From positions 1-7,788 of the forward strand of contig JAADEQ010000070.1 in assembly GCA_013153345.1 (NCBI GenBank): a stretch of DNA of 7,788 nucleotides, given 5' to 3'. The DNA comes from Campylobacterota bacterium (GTDB lineage: Bacteria; Campylobacterota; Campylobacteria; Campylobacterales; Sulfurovaceae). The notes below the pieces were generated by a model, which saw nothing but the letters and a program-made list of their open reading frames with translations, did no database searches and was not told the origin of the DNA. Below are positions 1-6,404 of the stretch, in pieces (position 1 is the stretch's first letter; every line of letters starts with the position of its first letter). The translations under genes were made by a program, and so were the position numbers.

Positions 1-1
1 T

Positions 2-268
2 TTCGAAGAGTTTAAAGAAGATGAAAAGACAATTAGTGCTACTATCCGTGAAATTGAGGTAATTGGGGAAGCTGCTAAACAGATTCCAAAAGAGATTAGA
101 GAAAAATTTAATGACCTTCCTTGGTCACTTATGGCAAAAATGAGGGATAAGCTAATTCATTGGTATTTTGAAATTGATGAAGAGATAGTATGGAAAGTAG
201 CAGTAGAAAAATTACCTCCTATAAAAACTAAAATAGATGAGATTATTAAAGAATTAAAATCTTCTTGA
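2..268 (+). CDS. hepT: HepT-like ribonuclease toxin (DUF86), C-terminal part; 5' end outside window
   Basis: Reading frame 2 is open from the window edge to a TGA at 266-268 and gives 88 residues. The fragment has the HepT/DUF86 signature: an IGEAAK helix (fragment residues 21-26), a DLPW turn (38-41), then RDKLIHWY (48-55). The last is the family's RX4HXY motif with R48, H53 and Y55 all present, followed by the usual F-x-I-D and VW. HepT proteins are small, all-helical HEPN-fold RNases. They are normally silenced by a partner MntA nucleotidyltransferase, which modifies the motif tyrosine. HepT proteins are about 110-145 residues long, so some 25-50 N-terminal residues lie upstream, and an mntA partner would also lie there, outside the window. 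The next gene starts 37 bases downstream on the same strand. The motif is intact, so this is a window-edge truncation with no sign of decay. Family assignment is firm; toxicity is inferred. Confidence 0.85.
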   Translation, partial: FEEFKEDEKTISATIREIEVIGEAAKQIPKEIREKFNDLPWSLMAKMRDKLIHWYFEIDEEIVWKVAVEKLPPIKTKIDEIIKELKSS

Positions 269-292
269 GTTTTTATCATAAGAAAAAAATAT

Positions 293-300
293 AAGAGGAG
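293..300 (+). promoter_or_regulatory. Ribosome binding site of the Uma2-family gene
   Basis: AAGAGGAG ends 5 bases before the ATG at 306. It supports this start, and I see no other strong ribosome binding site nearby. Confidence 0.6.
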
Positions 301-305
301 CTAAA

Positions 306-848
306 ATGGAAGCAATTGAGTATTACACTTATGAAGATTATAAAATGTGGGAAGGAGATTGGGAGTTAATTGATGGTTTTCCTTTAGCAATGGCACCATC
401 TCCTTCAAAGAACCACCAGTTAGTAGCCTCTGCTATTATTGCTAATATCTATTATCAATTGGAAAAAAGTAATTGCAATAGATGTGAAGTGATAGGAGAG
501 ATTGATTATAAAGTTTGTGAGGATACTATTTTAAAACCTGATGTGGTATTAAGTTGCAATGATGAGGGAGAAGATTATTTAACAAAAGCTCCAGAGGTAG
601 TATTTGAAGTTATCTCTAAATCAACTGCTAAAAGAGATGAGAAGTTTAAATTTAAAATATATGAAAGAGAAAAAGTAAAATATTATGTGCTTTTATATCC
701 TAATGACCTAAAAGCAAAAATATATAAATTAGCTAATAATACTTATATTAAAGAGGGAGATTTTTCAAATGAAAAATATTTCTTTAAAGATATATCTTGC
801 CCCTTTACTTTAGACTTTAAAGAGATATTTAAAAGAGTAAAAAGATAG
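306..848 (+). CDS. Uma2-family (DUF820) putative PD-(D/E)XK endonuclease
   Basis: This 180-residue protein has the length and motif order of the Uma2/DUF820 family. It has an N-terminal W-E-L-I-D-G segment (residues 19-24), then A-P-S-P followed by H37 (30-37). A K-P-D-V-V strand carries D79, and P-E-V-V-F-E-V-I-S-K-S-T (96-107) carries E101. D111, K115 and Y119 follow. D79 and E101 with nearby lysines fit the PD-(D/E)XK nuclease core. The family is predicted to be nuclease-like, but the biological role of most members is unknown. The final 60 residues are lysine-rich and less conserved. The gene lies 37 bases after hepT and may be co-transcribed with it, although the two are not a known toxin-antitoxin pair. 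The nuclease fold is well supported; activity is inferred. Confidence 0.85.
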   Translation: MEAIEYYTYEDYKMWEGDWELIDGFPLAMAPSPSKNHQLVASAIIANIYYQLEKSNCNRCEVIGEIDYKVCEDTILKPDVVLSCNDEGEDYLTKAPEVVFEVISKSTAKRDEKFKFKIYEREKVKYYVLLYPNDLKAKIYKLANNTYIKEGDFSNEKYFFKDISCPFTLDFKEIFKRVKR

Positions 849-887
849 TTAATATCAATTTTAACTCCTTCAAAAACTCTTTTTTTA
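831..887 (+). terminator. Weak candidate terminator after the Uma2 gene
   Basis: AAAAGAGT at 831-838 pairs with ACTCTTTT at 876-883, and the second arm runs into a run of seven T. The loop is long (37 bases) and the stem has only two G-C pairs, so this is a tentative call. It sits in the right place, between the accessory block and the promoter of the next operon. Confidence 0.3.
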
Positions 888-909
888 AATAAACTAACAA
901 AACTTTAGA

Positions 910-915
910 TAAAAT
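910..915 (+). promoter_or_regulatory. Probable -10 element (TAAAAT) of the M16-dapA-reductase-pgsA operon
   Basis: TAAAAT follows a T-rich and A-rich stretch (879-906), as in Campylobacterota sigma-70 promoters, which rely on periodic AT tracts and lack a clear -35 box. Transcription would start near 921-923. That leaves a leader of about 37 bases before the ATG at 959. It is too short to serve the upstream in-frame ATG at 929. Confidence 0.5.
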
Positions 916-958
916 ATCACCTAAACATATGCTATTTGAGTATATAGGAGATAAAAAA

Positions 959-2281
959 ATGAGATATCTTTTTATAATTTTACTTTTTATAGGAGAATTA
1001 ATGGGAAGTTTGTTGCCAAAACATTATATTAAAGAGCTTGATAATGGGCTTAAAGTTTGTGTAATTCCGCTTCATAACAACTCAAATGTAATTACGACTA
1101 ATATATTTTATAGAGTTGGAAGTGGTAGTGAGATGATGGGAAAGAGTGGGCTTGCTCATATGTTAGAGCATATGAACTTTAAATCTACAAAAAACCTTAA
1201 AGCTGGGGAGTTTGATAAGATTGTAAAGGAGTTTGGAGGAGTAAATAATGCCTCAACCTCATTTGACCATACTCAATATTTTATTAAAAGTAGCTCCCAA
1301 AATTTAGAAAAATCCTTAGAGCTATTTGCTGAGCTTATGGCAAATTTAGAGCTAAAAGATGAGGAGTTTCAACCAGAAAGAAAGGTTGTTTTAGAAGAGA
1401 GGCTCTGGAGGACTGATAATAATCCTGTTGGATATCTATATTTTAGGCTATTTAATGAGCATTTTGTATCTCATAGCTATCATTGGACTCCAATTGGATT
1501 TTTAGAGGATATTAAAAAGTGGCAAATTGGGGATTTAAAGCAGTTTCACAAAAAATTTTATCGCCCAGATAATGCAATCTTAGTAGTTGCTGGAGATATT
1601 AATGAAAGCAGAGTCTTTGAGGCGGCTCAAAAATATTTTGGCAATATTAAAAATCCTCCTCTTGATAAAAACTGCTCAATATTTAACACCTTTACTCCAA
1701 GTGAGCCTCCAAGAGATAGCGCAAAAAGAGTAACACTTCAAAAAGATAATAATAGTGTTGATATGGTAGCAATTGCATATGATATACCAAACTTTAAAGA
1801 TAAAGACCAAGTTGGGCTCTCTGTTATTAGCGAGATTTTAAGCAATGGTAAAAGTAGCAGGCTATATAAAAGACTTGTTGAAGAGGAGCAGATTGCTACA
1901 ATGGTTTATGGTTATAATATGGAGCTAAAAGATAAAGGAGTATTTATATTTTTGGCAATGGCAAATCCAAACTCCAATGCACAAGAGCTTGAGAAATCAA
2001 TTTTAGAAGAGATTAAAAAGATTAAAGAGGGAAAAGTATCTCAAGATGAGCTTGAAAAGGTTAAGCTAAATACAAAATTTAGCTTTATAAAAGAGCTTGA
2101 GAACTCTTCAGATATTGCATCTTTATTTGGAAGCTATCTTGCTAAAGGTGATTTAGAGCCTTTACTTAAATATGAAGATAATTTAGATAAAATTACACTA
2201 AAAGATATTCAAGATATTGCAAAAAAATATTTTGATAATCAAAAATCAACCACTATTATCTTTAAGGGAGTAAAAAAATGA
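959..2281 (+). CDS. Periplasmic M16-family zinc metallopeptidase
   Basis: This predicted peptidase degrades peptides outside the cytoplasm with a zinc ion held by an inverted HXXEH motif. In the 440-residue product the motif is HMLEH (67-71), with E70 catalytic, and E147 in the VVLEE helix is the third zinc ligand, 76 residues on. GGVNNASTSFDHTQY (93-107) is the conserved strand region after the motif. The second M16 domain begins near 165-190. It includes the AGD of 211-213 and the SSRLY motif (299-303), whose Arg-Tyr pair is typical of catalytic M16 proteins. A short signal peptide is present (R2, then hydrophobic 3-18). An in-frame ATG at 929 lacks a ribosome site and would spoil the signal peptide. 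The start at 959 has AGGAG at 946-950 and is preferred. The gene is first in a four-gene operon, and its TGA overlaps the dapA ATG. Confidence 0.9.
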   Translation: MRYLFIILLFIGELMGSLLPKHYIKELDNGLKVCVIPLHNNSNVITTNIFYRVGSGSEMMGKSGLAHMLEHMNFKSTKNLKAGEFDKIVKEFGGVNNASTSFDHTQYFIKSSSQNLEKSLELFAELMANLELKDEEFQPERKVVLEERLWRTDNNPVGYLYFRLFNEHFVSHSYHWTPIGFLEDIKKWQIGDLKQFHKKFYRPDNAILVVAGDINESRVFEAAQKYFGNIKNPPLDKNCSIFNTFTPSEPPRDSAKRVTLQKDNNSVDMVAIAYDIPNFKDKDQVGLSVISEILSNGKSSRLYKRLVEEEQIATMVYGYNMELKDKGVFIFLAMANPNSNAQELEKSILEEIKKIKEGKVSQDELEKVKLNTKFSFIKELENSSDIASLFGSYLAKGDLEPLLKYEDNLDKITLKDIQDIAKKYFDNQKSTTIIFKGVKK

Positions 2282-3168
2282 GTCTAATTACTGGTGCTAC
2301 AACTGCGCTTATAACACCATTTAAAAATGGAAAAATTGATGAAGCAACATATGCAAAACTAATTAAAAGACAAATTGATAATGGAATTGATGCAGTCTGT
2401 CCTGTTGGAACCACCGGAGAGAGTGCAACATTAACGCATGATGAGCATAAAAGATGTATTGAGATTGCTGTTGAGGTGTGTAAGGAGACTAATACAAAAG
2501 TGCTTGCTGGGGCTGGAAGCAACGCAACTCATGAATCAATTGATATTGCAAAACATGCCCAAGAGTGTGGAGCTGATGCAATTTTTAGCGTATCGCCATA
2601 CTATAATAAGCCAAGCCAAGAGGGGTTATATCAACACTATAAAGCAATTGCAAATGCTGTTGAGATTCCTGTAATGTTATATAATGTGCCAGGAAGAACA
2701 GGCGTTGATATTTTGCCAGATACGGTAAAGAGACTTTTTGAAGATGTTGATAATATTTTTGGAATAAAAGAGGCAACAGGCTCGCTTGAGAGAGTTATTG
2801 AGCTTAGAGTAAAAGCGCCAGGGCTTTATATCTTTAGCGGGGATGATGCAATAGATTTTCCACTTCTTGCAAGTGGAGGAAAGGGAATTACAAGTGTTAC
2901 TGCAAATTTGCTTCCAGATATAAAATCAAAACTTGTTCATAAAGCTTTAAATGGGGAGTTTGAAGAGGCAAGAGCACTAAATGAGGAGCTTTTTGAGGTT
3001 AATAAGGTTTTATTTTGTGAGAGCAATCCAATTCCAATAAAAGCTGCAATGTATATTGCTGGACTTATTGATAACTTAGAGTATAGATTGCCGCTTGTAG
3101 CACCAAGTAAGCAGAATTTGAAAAAAATTGAAGAGACTTTAAAAAAATATAAAATTGTAGGGGCGTAA
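2278..3168 (+). CDS. dapA: 4-hydroxy-tetrahydrodipicolinate synthase
   Basis: DapA condenses pyruvate with aspartate semialdehyde in the cytoplasm. This is the first committed step to meso-diaminopimelate (peptidoglycan) and lysine. The 296-residue protein has the standard family length and a complete TIM-barrel active site. GTTGES lies at 44-49 with T46. Y109 lies in the PYYNKPSQEG segment. LYNVPGRTG (134-142) has catalytic Y135 and R140. The Schiff-base lysine is K164 in FGIKEATG. GDD at 188-190 is also typical. The ATG overlaps the stop codon of the M16 gene (ATGA), which suggests translational coupling, and the next gene begins one base after its stop. Nothing in the coding sequence looks unusual. 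The assignment is secure. Confidence 0.97.
   Translation: MSLITGATTALITPFKNGKIDEATYAKLIKRQIDNGIDAVCPVGTTGESATLTHDEHKRCIEIAVEVCKETNTKVLAGAGSNATHESIDIAKHAQECGADAIFSVSPYYNKPSQEGLYQHYKAIANAVEIPVMLYNVPGRTGVDILPDTVKRLFEDVDNIFGIKEATGSLERVIELRVKAPGLYIFSGDDAIDFPLLASGGKGITSVTANLLPDIKSKLVHKALNGEFEEARALNEELFEVNKVLFCESNPIPIKAAMYIAGLIDNLEYRLPLVAPSKQNLKKIEETLKKYKIVGA
3158..3163 (+). promoter_or_regulatory. Ribosome binding site inside the end of dapA
   Basis: TAGGGG lies within the last codons of dapA, 6 bases before the ATG at 3170. It supports that start and coupled translation of the reductase. Confidence 0.5.
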
Positions 3169-3169
3169 G

Positions 3170-3946
3170 ATGGAAAATCAAGCAAAAACATTAGTAATTA
3201 CAGGAGCAACACGAGGAATTGGAAAAGCTACTGCAGAAAAATTTGCAAAAAATGGAGTAAATGTTGCATTTACCTATAACTCAAATGAGGAGCTTGCAAA
3301 AGAGTTTGCAAAAGAGCTTGAAGAGAAATATAATATAAAAGCAAGAGCTTATAAGTTGGATATTTTAGATACTGACCAATTTAAACCTCTATTTGAGCAG
3401 ATTGATAAAGATTTTGATAGAGTCGATTTTTTTGTTAGCAATGCAATGATTTATGGAAGAAGCGTTGTTGGCGGATATGGAAAGTTTATGAAACTTCGCC
3501 CAAAAAAGGGGCTTTTAAATATCTATATTGCAACGGTTGGAGCATTTGTTGCCGGGGCTCAAGAGGCTGCAAAGAGAATGAAAGAGATTGGCGGAGGAAG
3601 CATTGTTACAATAAGCTCAACAGGAAATAGAATCTATATTGAAAACTATGCTGGCCATGGGACCAATAAGGCTGCAGTTGAGGCGATGATGAGATATGCT
3701 GCAGTTGAGCTTGGAGAGTGGAATATTAGAGTTAATGCAGTTAGTGGAGGGCCAATTGAGACTGATGCGCTAAAGGCTTTTACAAACTATGAAGAGGTTA
3801 AGGCTGAGACTATTAAAAGAAGTGCACTAAATAGAATGGGAACACCAGAGGATATTGCAGGAGCAGTATACTTTTTATGCAGTGATGATGCAAGCTGGAT
3901 TACAGGCCATACTTTAATTGTTGATGGTGGGACAACGTTTAGATAA
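3170..3946 (+). CDS. FabL-like enoyl-[acyl-carrier-protein] reductase (SDR family)
   Basis: This 258-residue short-chain dehydrogenase/reductase has the nucleotide-binding TGATRGIG at 11-18 and, in place of the usual NNAG, SNAM at 90-93. The catalytic region is diagnostic. S149/S150 are followed by Y160 and K167 with six residues between them (Tyr-X6-Lys), the enoyl-ACP reductase spacing. Ordinary SDRs such as FabG have Tyr-X3-Lys. The IENY (157-160), KAAVEA (167-172) and VNAVSGGPIETDALKAF (188-204) blocks closely resemble Bacillus FabL as I remember it. The C-terminal ITGHTLIVDGG is a normal SDR ending. The likely role is NAD(P)H-dependent reduction of trans-2-enoyl-ACP, the last step of each fatty-acid elongation round. 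About 20 residues (101-120) look inserted relative to FabL. Its place between dapA and pgsA fits an envelope-building role. SDR membership is certain. Enoyl reductase activity is inferred from motif spacing, and this gene could instead serve another SDR substrate. Confidence 0.85.
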   Translation: MENQAKTLVITGATRGIGKATAEKFAKNGVNVAFTYNSNEELAKEFAKELEEKYNIKARAYKLDILDTDQFKPLFEQIDKDFDRVDFFVSNAMIYGRSVVGGYGKFMKLRPKKGLLNIYIATVGAFVAGAQEAAKRMKEIGGGSIVTISSTGNRIYIENYAGHGTNKAAVEAMMRYAAVELGEWNIRVNAVSGGPIETDALKAFTNYEEVKAETIKRSALNRMGTPEDIAGAVYFLCSDDASWITGHTLIVDGGTTFR

Positions 3947-4503
3947 TGAGAAAAGAGGCTTTTAATATTCCAAATATTTTAGCCTTTATTAGGCTCTTAC
4001 TTGCTCCTTTGCTATTTTTACTATTAGTAAATAGAGATTTACCTATTTTTGAGGGGATTCATGAATCGTGGCTTGATTTTTTTGCCGCTTTTATATTTGT
4101 ATTAGCAAGTGTTACAGACTTTTTTGATGGCTATATTGCAAGAGAGTTTGACCAAATAACAACCCTTGGCTCAATCTTAGACCCCCTTGCAGATAAGATG
4201 TTAACTCTTGCTGCATTTTTGGGGCTTATGATGCTAAATCGTGCAAGCCCTTGGGCAATATATCTAATTTTAACAAGAGAGCTATTTATTACAGGGCTTC
4301 GAGTAAACGCAGTTGCAAGCGGGATTGATATAAGTGCAAGCTGGATGGGAAAGGTTAAGACTGTTTCTCAAATGATTGCAATTGGCTTTTTATTAATGAA
4401 TTGGCCATTTGGTGAGATACTGCTTTGGATTGCAGTATTTTTTACACTCTATTCTGGATATGAGTATATAAAAGAGTTTGTTGATTTTAATAAGATAAAT
4501 TAA
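3946..4503 (+). CDS. pgsA: CDP-diacylglycerol-glycerol-3-phosphate 3-phosphatidyltransferase
   Basis: PgsA joins CDP-diacylglycerol and glycerol-3-phosphate to give phosphatidylglycerophosphate, the committed step to phosphatidylglycerol and cardiolipin, at the inner membrane. The 185-residue protein has the full CDP-alcohol phosphatidyltransferase signature DX2DGX2ARX8GX3DX3D: D58, D61, G62, A65, R66, G75, D79 and D83. Hydrophobic membrane segments are visible near 10-28, 43-58, 85-110, 140-155 and 155-172. The N-terminal IPN-I-L-A-F-I-R-L segment (8-17) is also typical of PgsA. Its ATG overlaps the stop of the reductase gene (TAATG), and no strong ribosome site is visible, so it is probably translated by coupling. 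It is the last gene of the operon. Phosphatidylserine synthase shares the catalytic motif, but the N-terminus and size fit PgsA better. Confidence 0.93.
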   Translation: MRKEAFNIPNILAFIRLLLAPLLFLLLVNRDLPIFEGIHESWLDFFAAFIFVLASVTDFFDGYIAREFDQITTLGSILDPLADKMLTLAAFLGLMMLNRASPWAIYLILTRELFITGLRVNAVASGIDISASWMGKVKTVSQMIAIGFLLMNWPFGEILLWIAVFFTLYSGYEYIKEFVDFNKIN

Positions 4504-4522
4504 TTCTAGTGCAACAAATATA

Positions 4523-4550
4523 TTTTTGCTTATAATTTTTTGCTATAATT
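4523..4550 (+). promoter_or_regulatory. Tandem pair of -10 promoter elements for the secreted-protein gene
   Basis: Two near-identical units lie in tandem: TTTTTGCTTATAATT (4523-4537) and TTTTTTGCTATAATT (4536-4550). Each contains a perfect TATAAT (4531-4536 and 4544-4549). The second has the extended TGC immediately upstream and matches the Campylobacterota sigma-70 pattern very well. Its start point would be near 4556, giving a leader of about 27 bases. The gene therefore need not depend on readthrough from pgsA. Confidence 0.75.
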
Positions 4551-4571
4551 AGAGTTGGTTAATTATTTTCT

Positions 4572-4580
4572 AAAGGAGAG
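4572..4580 (+). promoter_or_regulatory. Strong ribosome binding site of the secreted-protein gene
   Basis: AAAGGAGAG lies immediately before the ATG at 4583, with the AGGAG core ending 4 bases from the start. It is one of the best Shine-Dalgarno matches in the window and fixes the start. Confidence 0.7.
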
Positions 4581-4582
4581 AA

Positions 4583-5680
4583 ATGAGGCTTTTTTTTATA
4601 TTAATCTTTTTGGCTTCTACCTTTGCAGCAGCCCAGGATACTTTTAAAAGATACAAATTTAAATCAGGAATGATATATTATGATGTTAAAGTCTCAAGCT
4701 TTGATAATAACTTAAACTCCCAAGTTAGAGGTATTGCAAGATTAATCTTTGATAAGTGGGGATTATTGGAGCTAAAAGAAGAGGATGTAGCAGAGATTCA
4801 AGCTGGAGACTTCAATGATACTAGAAGTAGACACACAATGAGTAAAATTGAGTATGGGACAGTTTATAATGTAGATTTTGACCAAAAAGTTATATATAAA
4901 GCAAGAGATAGAGATTTAGATTTAGCTATTATGCAAAAGCTTGATATTTCAGATGAAGCTGAAAAGTCTCTAAAAGAGATGGGAGCTAAAAAGGTTGGAA
5001 AAGAGAAAATTGCTGGATATGAGTGTGATTTATGGGAATATAAAGACCAGCAAATCTGTTTATATGGGGGTATTCCTCTAAAAATTGTAGTCCAAAATGC
5101 TGGATTTTATAGTGAAAAAAAGGCTGTTCAAGTAATTTTAGATAAACCAATTCCTCCAAAAGAGTTTGAGCTTCCTAACTTTAAGATTATTGAAGATGAA
5201 GAGTATAGCTCAAACCGCTCTTCTTTAGTTAGAACCAAAGATTATATCGACTCTATTAAAGAGCTAAAAGCTGAAATGAAAAAAAGAGGTATCAATTTAG
5301 AGGATAAAAACTTAACAATAACTCCAGAACTTGAAAAAGATATTATCAATATTTTAGGAAAAAGATATCTTAAAAAACAAAAAAAGTATCTTCCAAAGCT
5401 ACTTGAAGAGTTAAAAAAGGCCAAAGAGTGTATTAAAAAAGCAAAAAATGAGCAAGAGGCAAATGAGTGTATAAAACCAGTTAGAGAGATTAATGATATT
5501 TTAGGGGACAAGACTCAAAAATATGACTTTAAAAATCTAAATGAAGAGAAGAAAAAAAGAGCAATTGAGCAGATTGATAATGAGATTAAACATACTCAAG
5601 TAACTGCAAATTGTGTTGCAAAATATGATAAAACCACTGATGTAATTATCTGCACCGAAGGGACTCTAAATCCAGAATAA
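4583..5680 (+). CDS. Secreted six-cysteine protein of unknown function
   Basis: I do not recognise this 365-residue protein with confidence. A clear Sec signal peptide (R2, hydrophobic 4-13, then A-S-T-F-A-A-A) is probably cleaved around residues 17-18, so the product is periplasmic or exported. The mature N-terminal part (20-200) is rich in predicted beta-strands. Its V-G-K-E-K-I-A-G-Y-E-C-D-L-W stretch (138-151), followed by C159-L-Y-G-G-I-P-L-K, resembles LolA-like or DUF4412-type periplasmic domains. The rest (about 215-340) is highly charged, lysine/glutamate-rich and probably helical. There are exactly six cysteines, all after the signal peptide: C148/C159 (CX10C), C283/C296 (CX12C) and C344/C357 (CX12C). 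This pattern suggests three disulfides. It has its own promoter and stands apart from the pgsA operon. It ends convergently with queC, 13 bases away. Function is unknown. Confidence 0.75.
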   Translation: MRLFFILIFLASTFAAAQDTFKRYKFKSGMIYYDVKVSSFDNNLNSQVRGIARLIFDKWGLLELKEEDVAEIQAGDFNDTRSRHTMSKIEYGTVYNVDFDQKVIYKARDRDLDLAIMQKLDISDEAEKSLKEMGAKKVGKEKIAGYECDLWEYKDQQICLYGGIPLKIVVQNAGFYSEKKAVQVILDKPIPPKEFELPNFKIIEDEEYSSNRSSLVRTKDYIDSIKELKAEMKKRGINLEDKNLTITPELEKDIINILGKRYLKKQKKYLPKLLEELKKAKECIKKAKNEQEANECIKPVREINDILGDKTQKYDFKNLNEEKKKRAIEQIDNEIKHTQVTANCVAKYDKTTDVIICTEGTLNPE

Positions 5681-5686
5681 ATCTTA

Positions 5687-5705
5687 AGAGCCTCTAGAGG
5701 GCTCT
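5687..5705. terminator. Hairpin between convergent genes, possible bidirectional terminator
   Basis: AGAGCC at 5687-5692 pairs with GGCTCT at 5700-5705, and further inner pairing (TC with GA) leaves a tiny loop. This is among the most GC-rich stems in the window. It lies just after the secreted-protein stop and covers the last codons and stop of queC. Neither side has a long T-run (+ strand AGTTTCAT; minus strand TTAAGATTTATT), so termination efficiency is uncertain. Confidence 0.5.
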
Positions 5706-6371
5706 AGTTTCATACTCTATCTTATCTTCAACTCCTGCCTCTTTAAAACCTTTTAATCTTAGTCTGCAACTATCACAAACTCCACACGCCTTCTCACTAT
5801 TTTTATAGCAGCTCCAAGTATGCTCCAATTTAACTCCTAACTCTAAAGCCTTTTTTACAATATCTTTTTTACTCATATGAATAAGAGGAGCCTCAATTTT
5901 AACCTCTATATCATCTTTTAGACCCAAATTGATACTCTTTTGCATCGAATTAATAAACTCTTCTCTACAATCTGGATAGCCACTACTATCCTCTTCAACC
6001 ACTCCAATATATATTGCATCAGCATAATATTTTTGAGCAACAGCAGCTGCAATAGATAAAAATATTCCATTTCTAAAGGGAACATATGTAATTGGAACTC
6101 CTGGCTTAATACCCTCAGTTGGAACCTCTAAATTTTCATCTATTAAAGCAGTGGCTCCTATATCTTTAAAAAAATCTAAATCTATAATAAGTTTCTCTTT
6201 AGCATCTAAATCCTTAGCAATTAACTCAAAAGCCTCAAGCTCTTTTTGTTGAGTTTTTTGAGAGTAGTTAAAGTGAAGAGCTATTATCTCATACCCCTTT
6301 TTTTTAGCAATCGCAGCTGCAACAGCACTATCCATCCCTCCAGAAACTATACAAACTGCTTTTTTACTCAT
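5694..6371 (-). CDS. queC: 7-cyano-7-deazaguanine (preQ0) synthase
   Basis: QueC converts 7-carboxy-7-deazaguanine, ammonia and ATP to preQ0, a precursor of the queuosine tRNA base. The 225-residue protein has the normal length. Its N-terminal ATP-pyrophosphatase loop is SGGMDS (10-15), with HFNYSQK (33-39) and the FRNG segment (99-102). SSGYPDCR (129-136) carries the substrate-site aspartate D134. Near the C-terminus four cysteines bind zinc: C188, C196, C199 and C202 (SC-X7-C-X2-C-X2-C). AAAGGGA (6376-6382 on the minus strand) precedes the ATG at 6369-6371 and supports this start. The gene faces the secreted-protein gene at its 3' end and diverges from ybeY at its 5' end. No other queuosine gene and no preQ1 riboswitch is visible in its 53-base upstream region. 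The assignment is secure. Confidence 0.96.
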   Translation of the reverse strand: MSKKAVCIVSGGMDSAVAAAIAKKKGYEIIALHFNYSQKTQQKELEAFELIAKDLDAKEKLIIDLDFFKDIGATALIDENLEVPTEGIKPGVPITYVPFRNGIFLSIAAAVAQKYYADAIYIGVVEEDSSGYPDCREEFINSMQKSINLGLKDDIEVKIEAPLIHMSKKDIVKKALELGVKLEHTWSCYKNSEKACGVCDSCRLRLKGFKEAGVEDKIEYETRAL

Positions 6372-6404
6372 TTCATCCCTTTATTTTTTTATATATTTTA
6401 CATA

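Noticed and set aside
848..865. GTTAA/TTAAC inverted repeat after the Uma2 gene as a terminator or operator
   Set aside because: The arms are only 5 bases and AT-rich, which is expected by chance at this base composition.
929..958. Upstream in-frame ATG at 929 as the start of the M16 peptidase
   Set aside because: It has no ribosome site, lies within a few bases of the predicted transcription start, and would add ten polar residues in front of a clean signal peptide. The ATG at 959 has AGGAG at a good distance.
2262..2522. Minus-strand open frame opposite the start of dapA
   Set aside because: It is a shadow of dapA: low-complexity Ser/Val/Leu-rich translation, no ribosome site, and the dapA frame has complete active-site motifs.
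2438..3191. Other short open frames on both strands within dapA (2438-2674 plus, 2585-2776 minus, 2937-3191 minus)
   Set aside because: All lie inside the dapA coding region in other frames and show no family motif.
4511..4530. AT-rich inverted repeat just after pgsA as a terminator
   Set aside because: GCAA with TTGC can pair, but the stem is weak, needs a bulge and leaves almost no loop. The T-rich DNA after it is better explained by the promoter elements.
5242..5511. Minus-strand open frame within the secreted-protein gene
   Set aside because: It is the Ser/Phe-rich complement of a Lys/Glu-rich coding region and has no start context.
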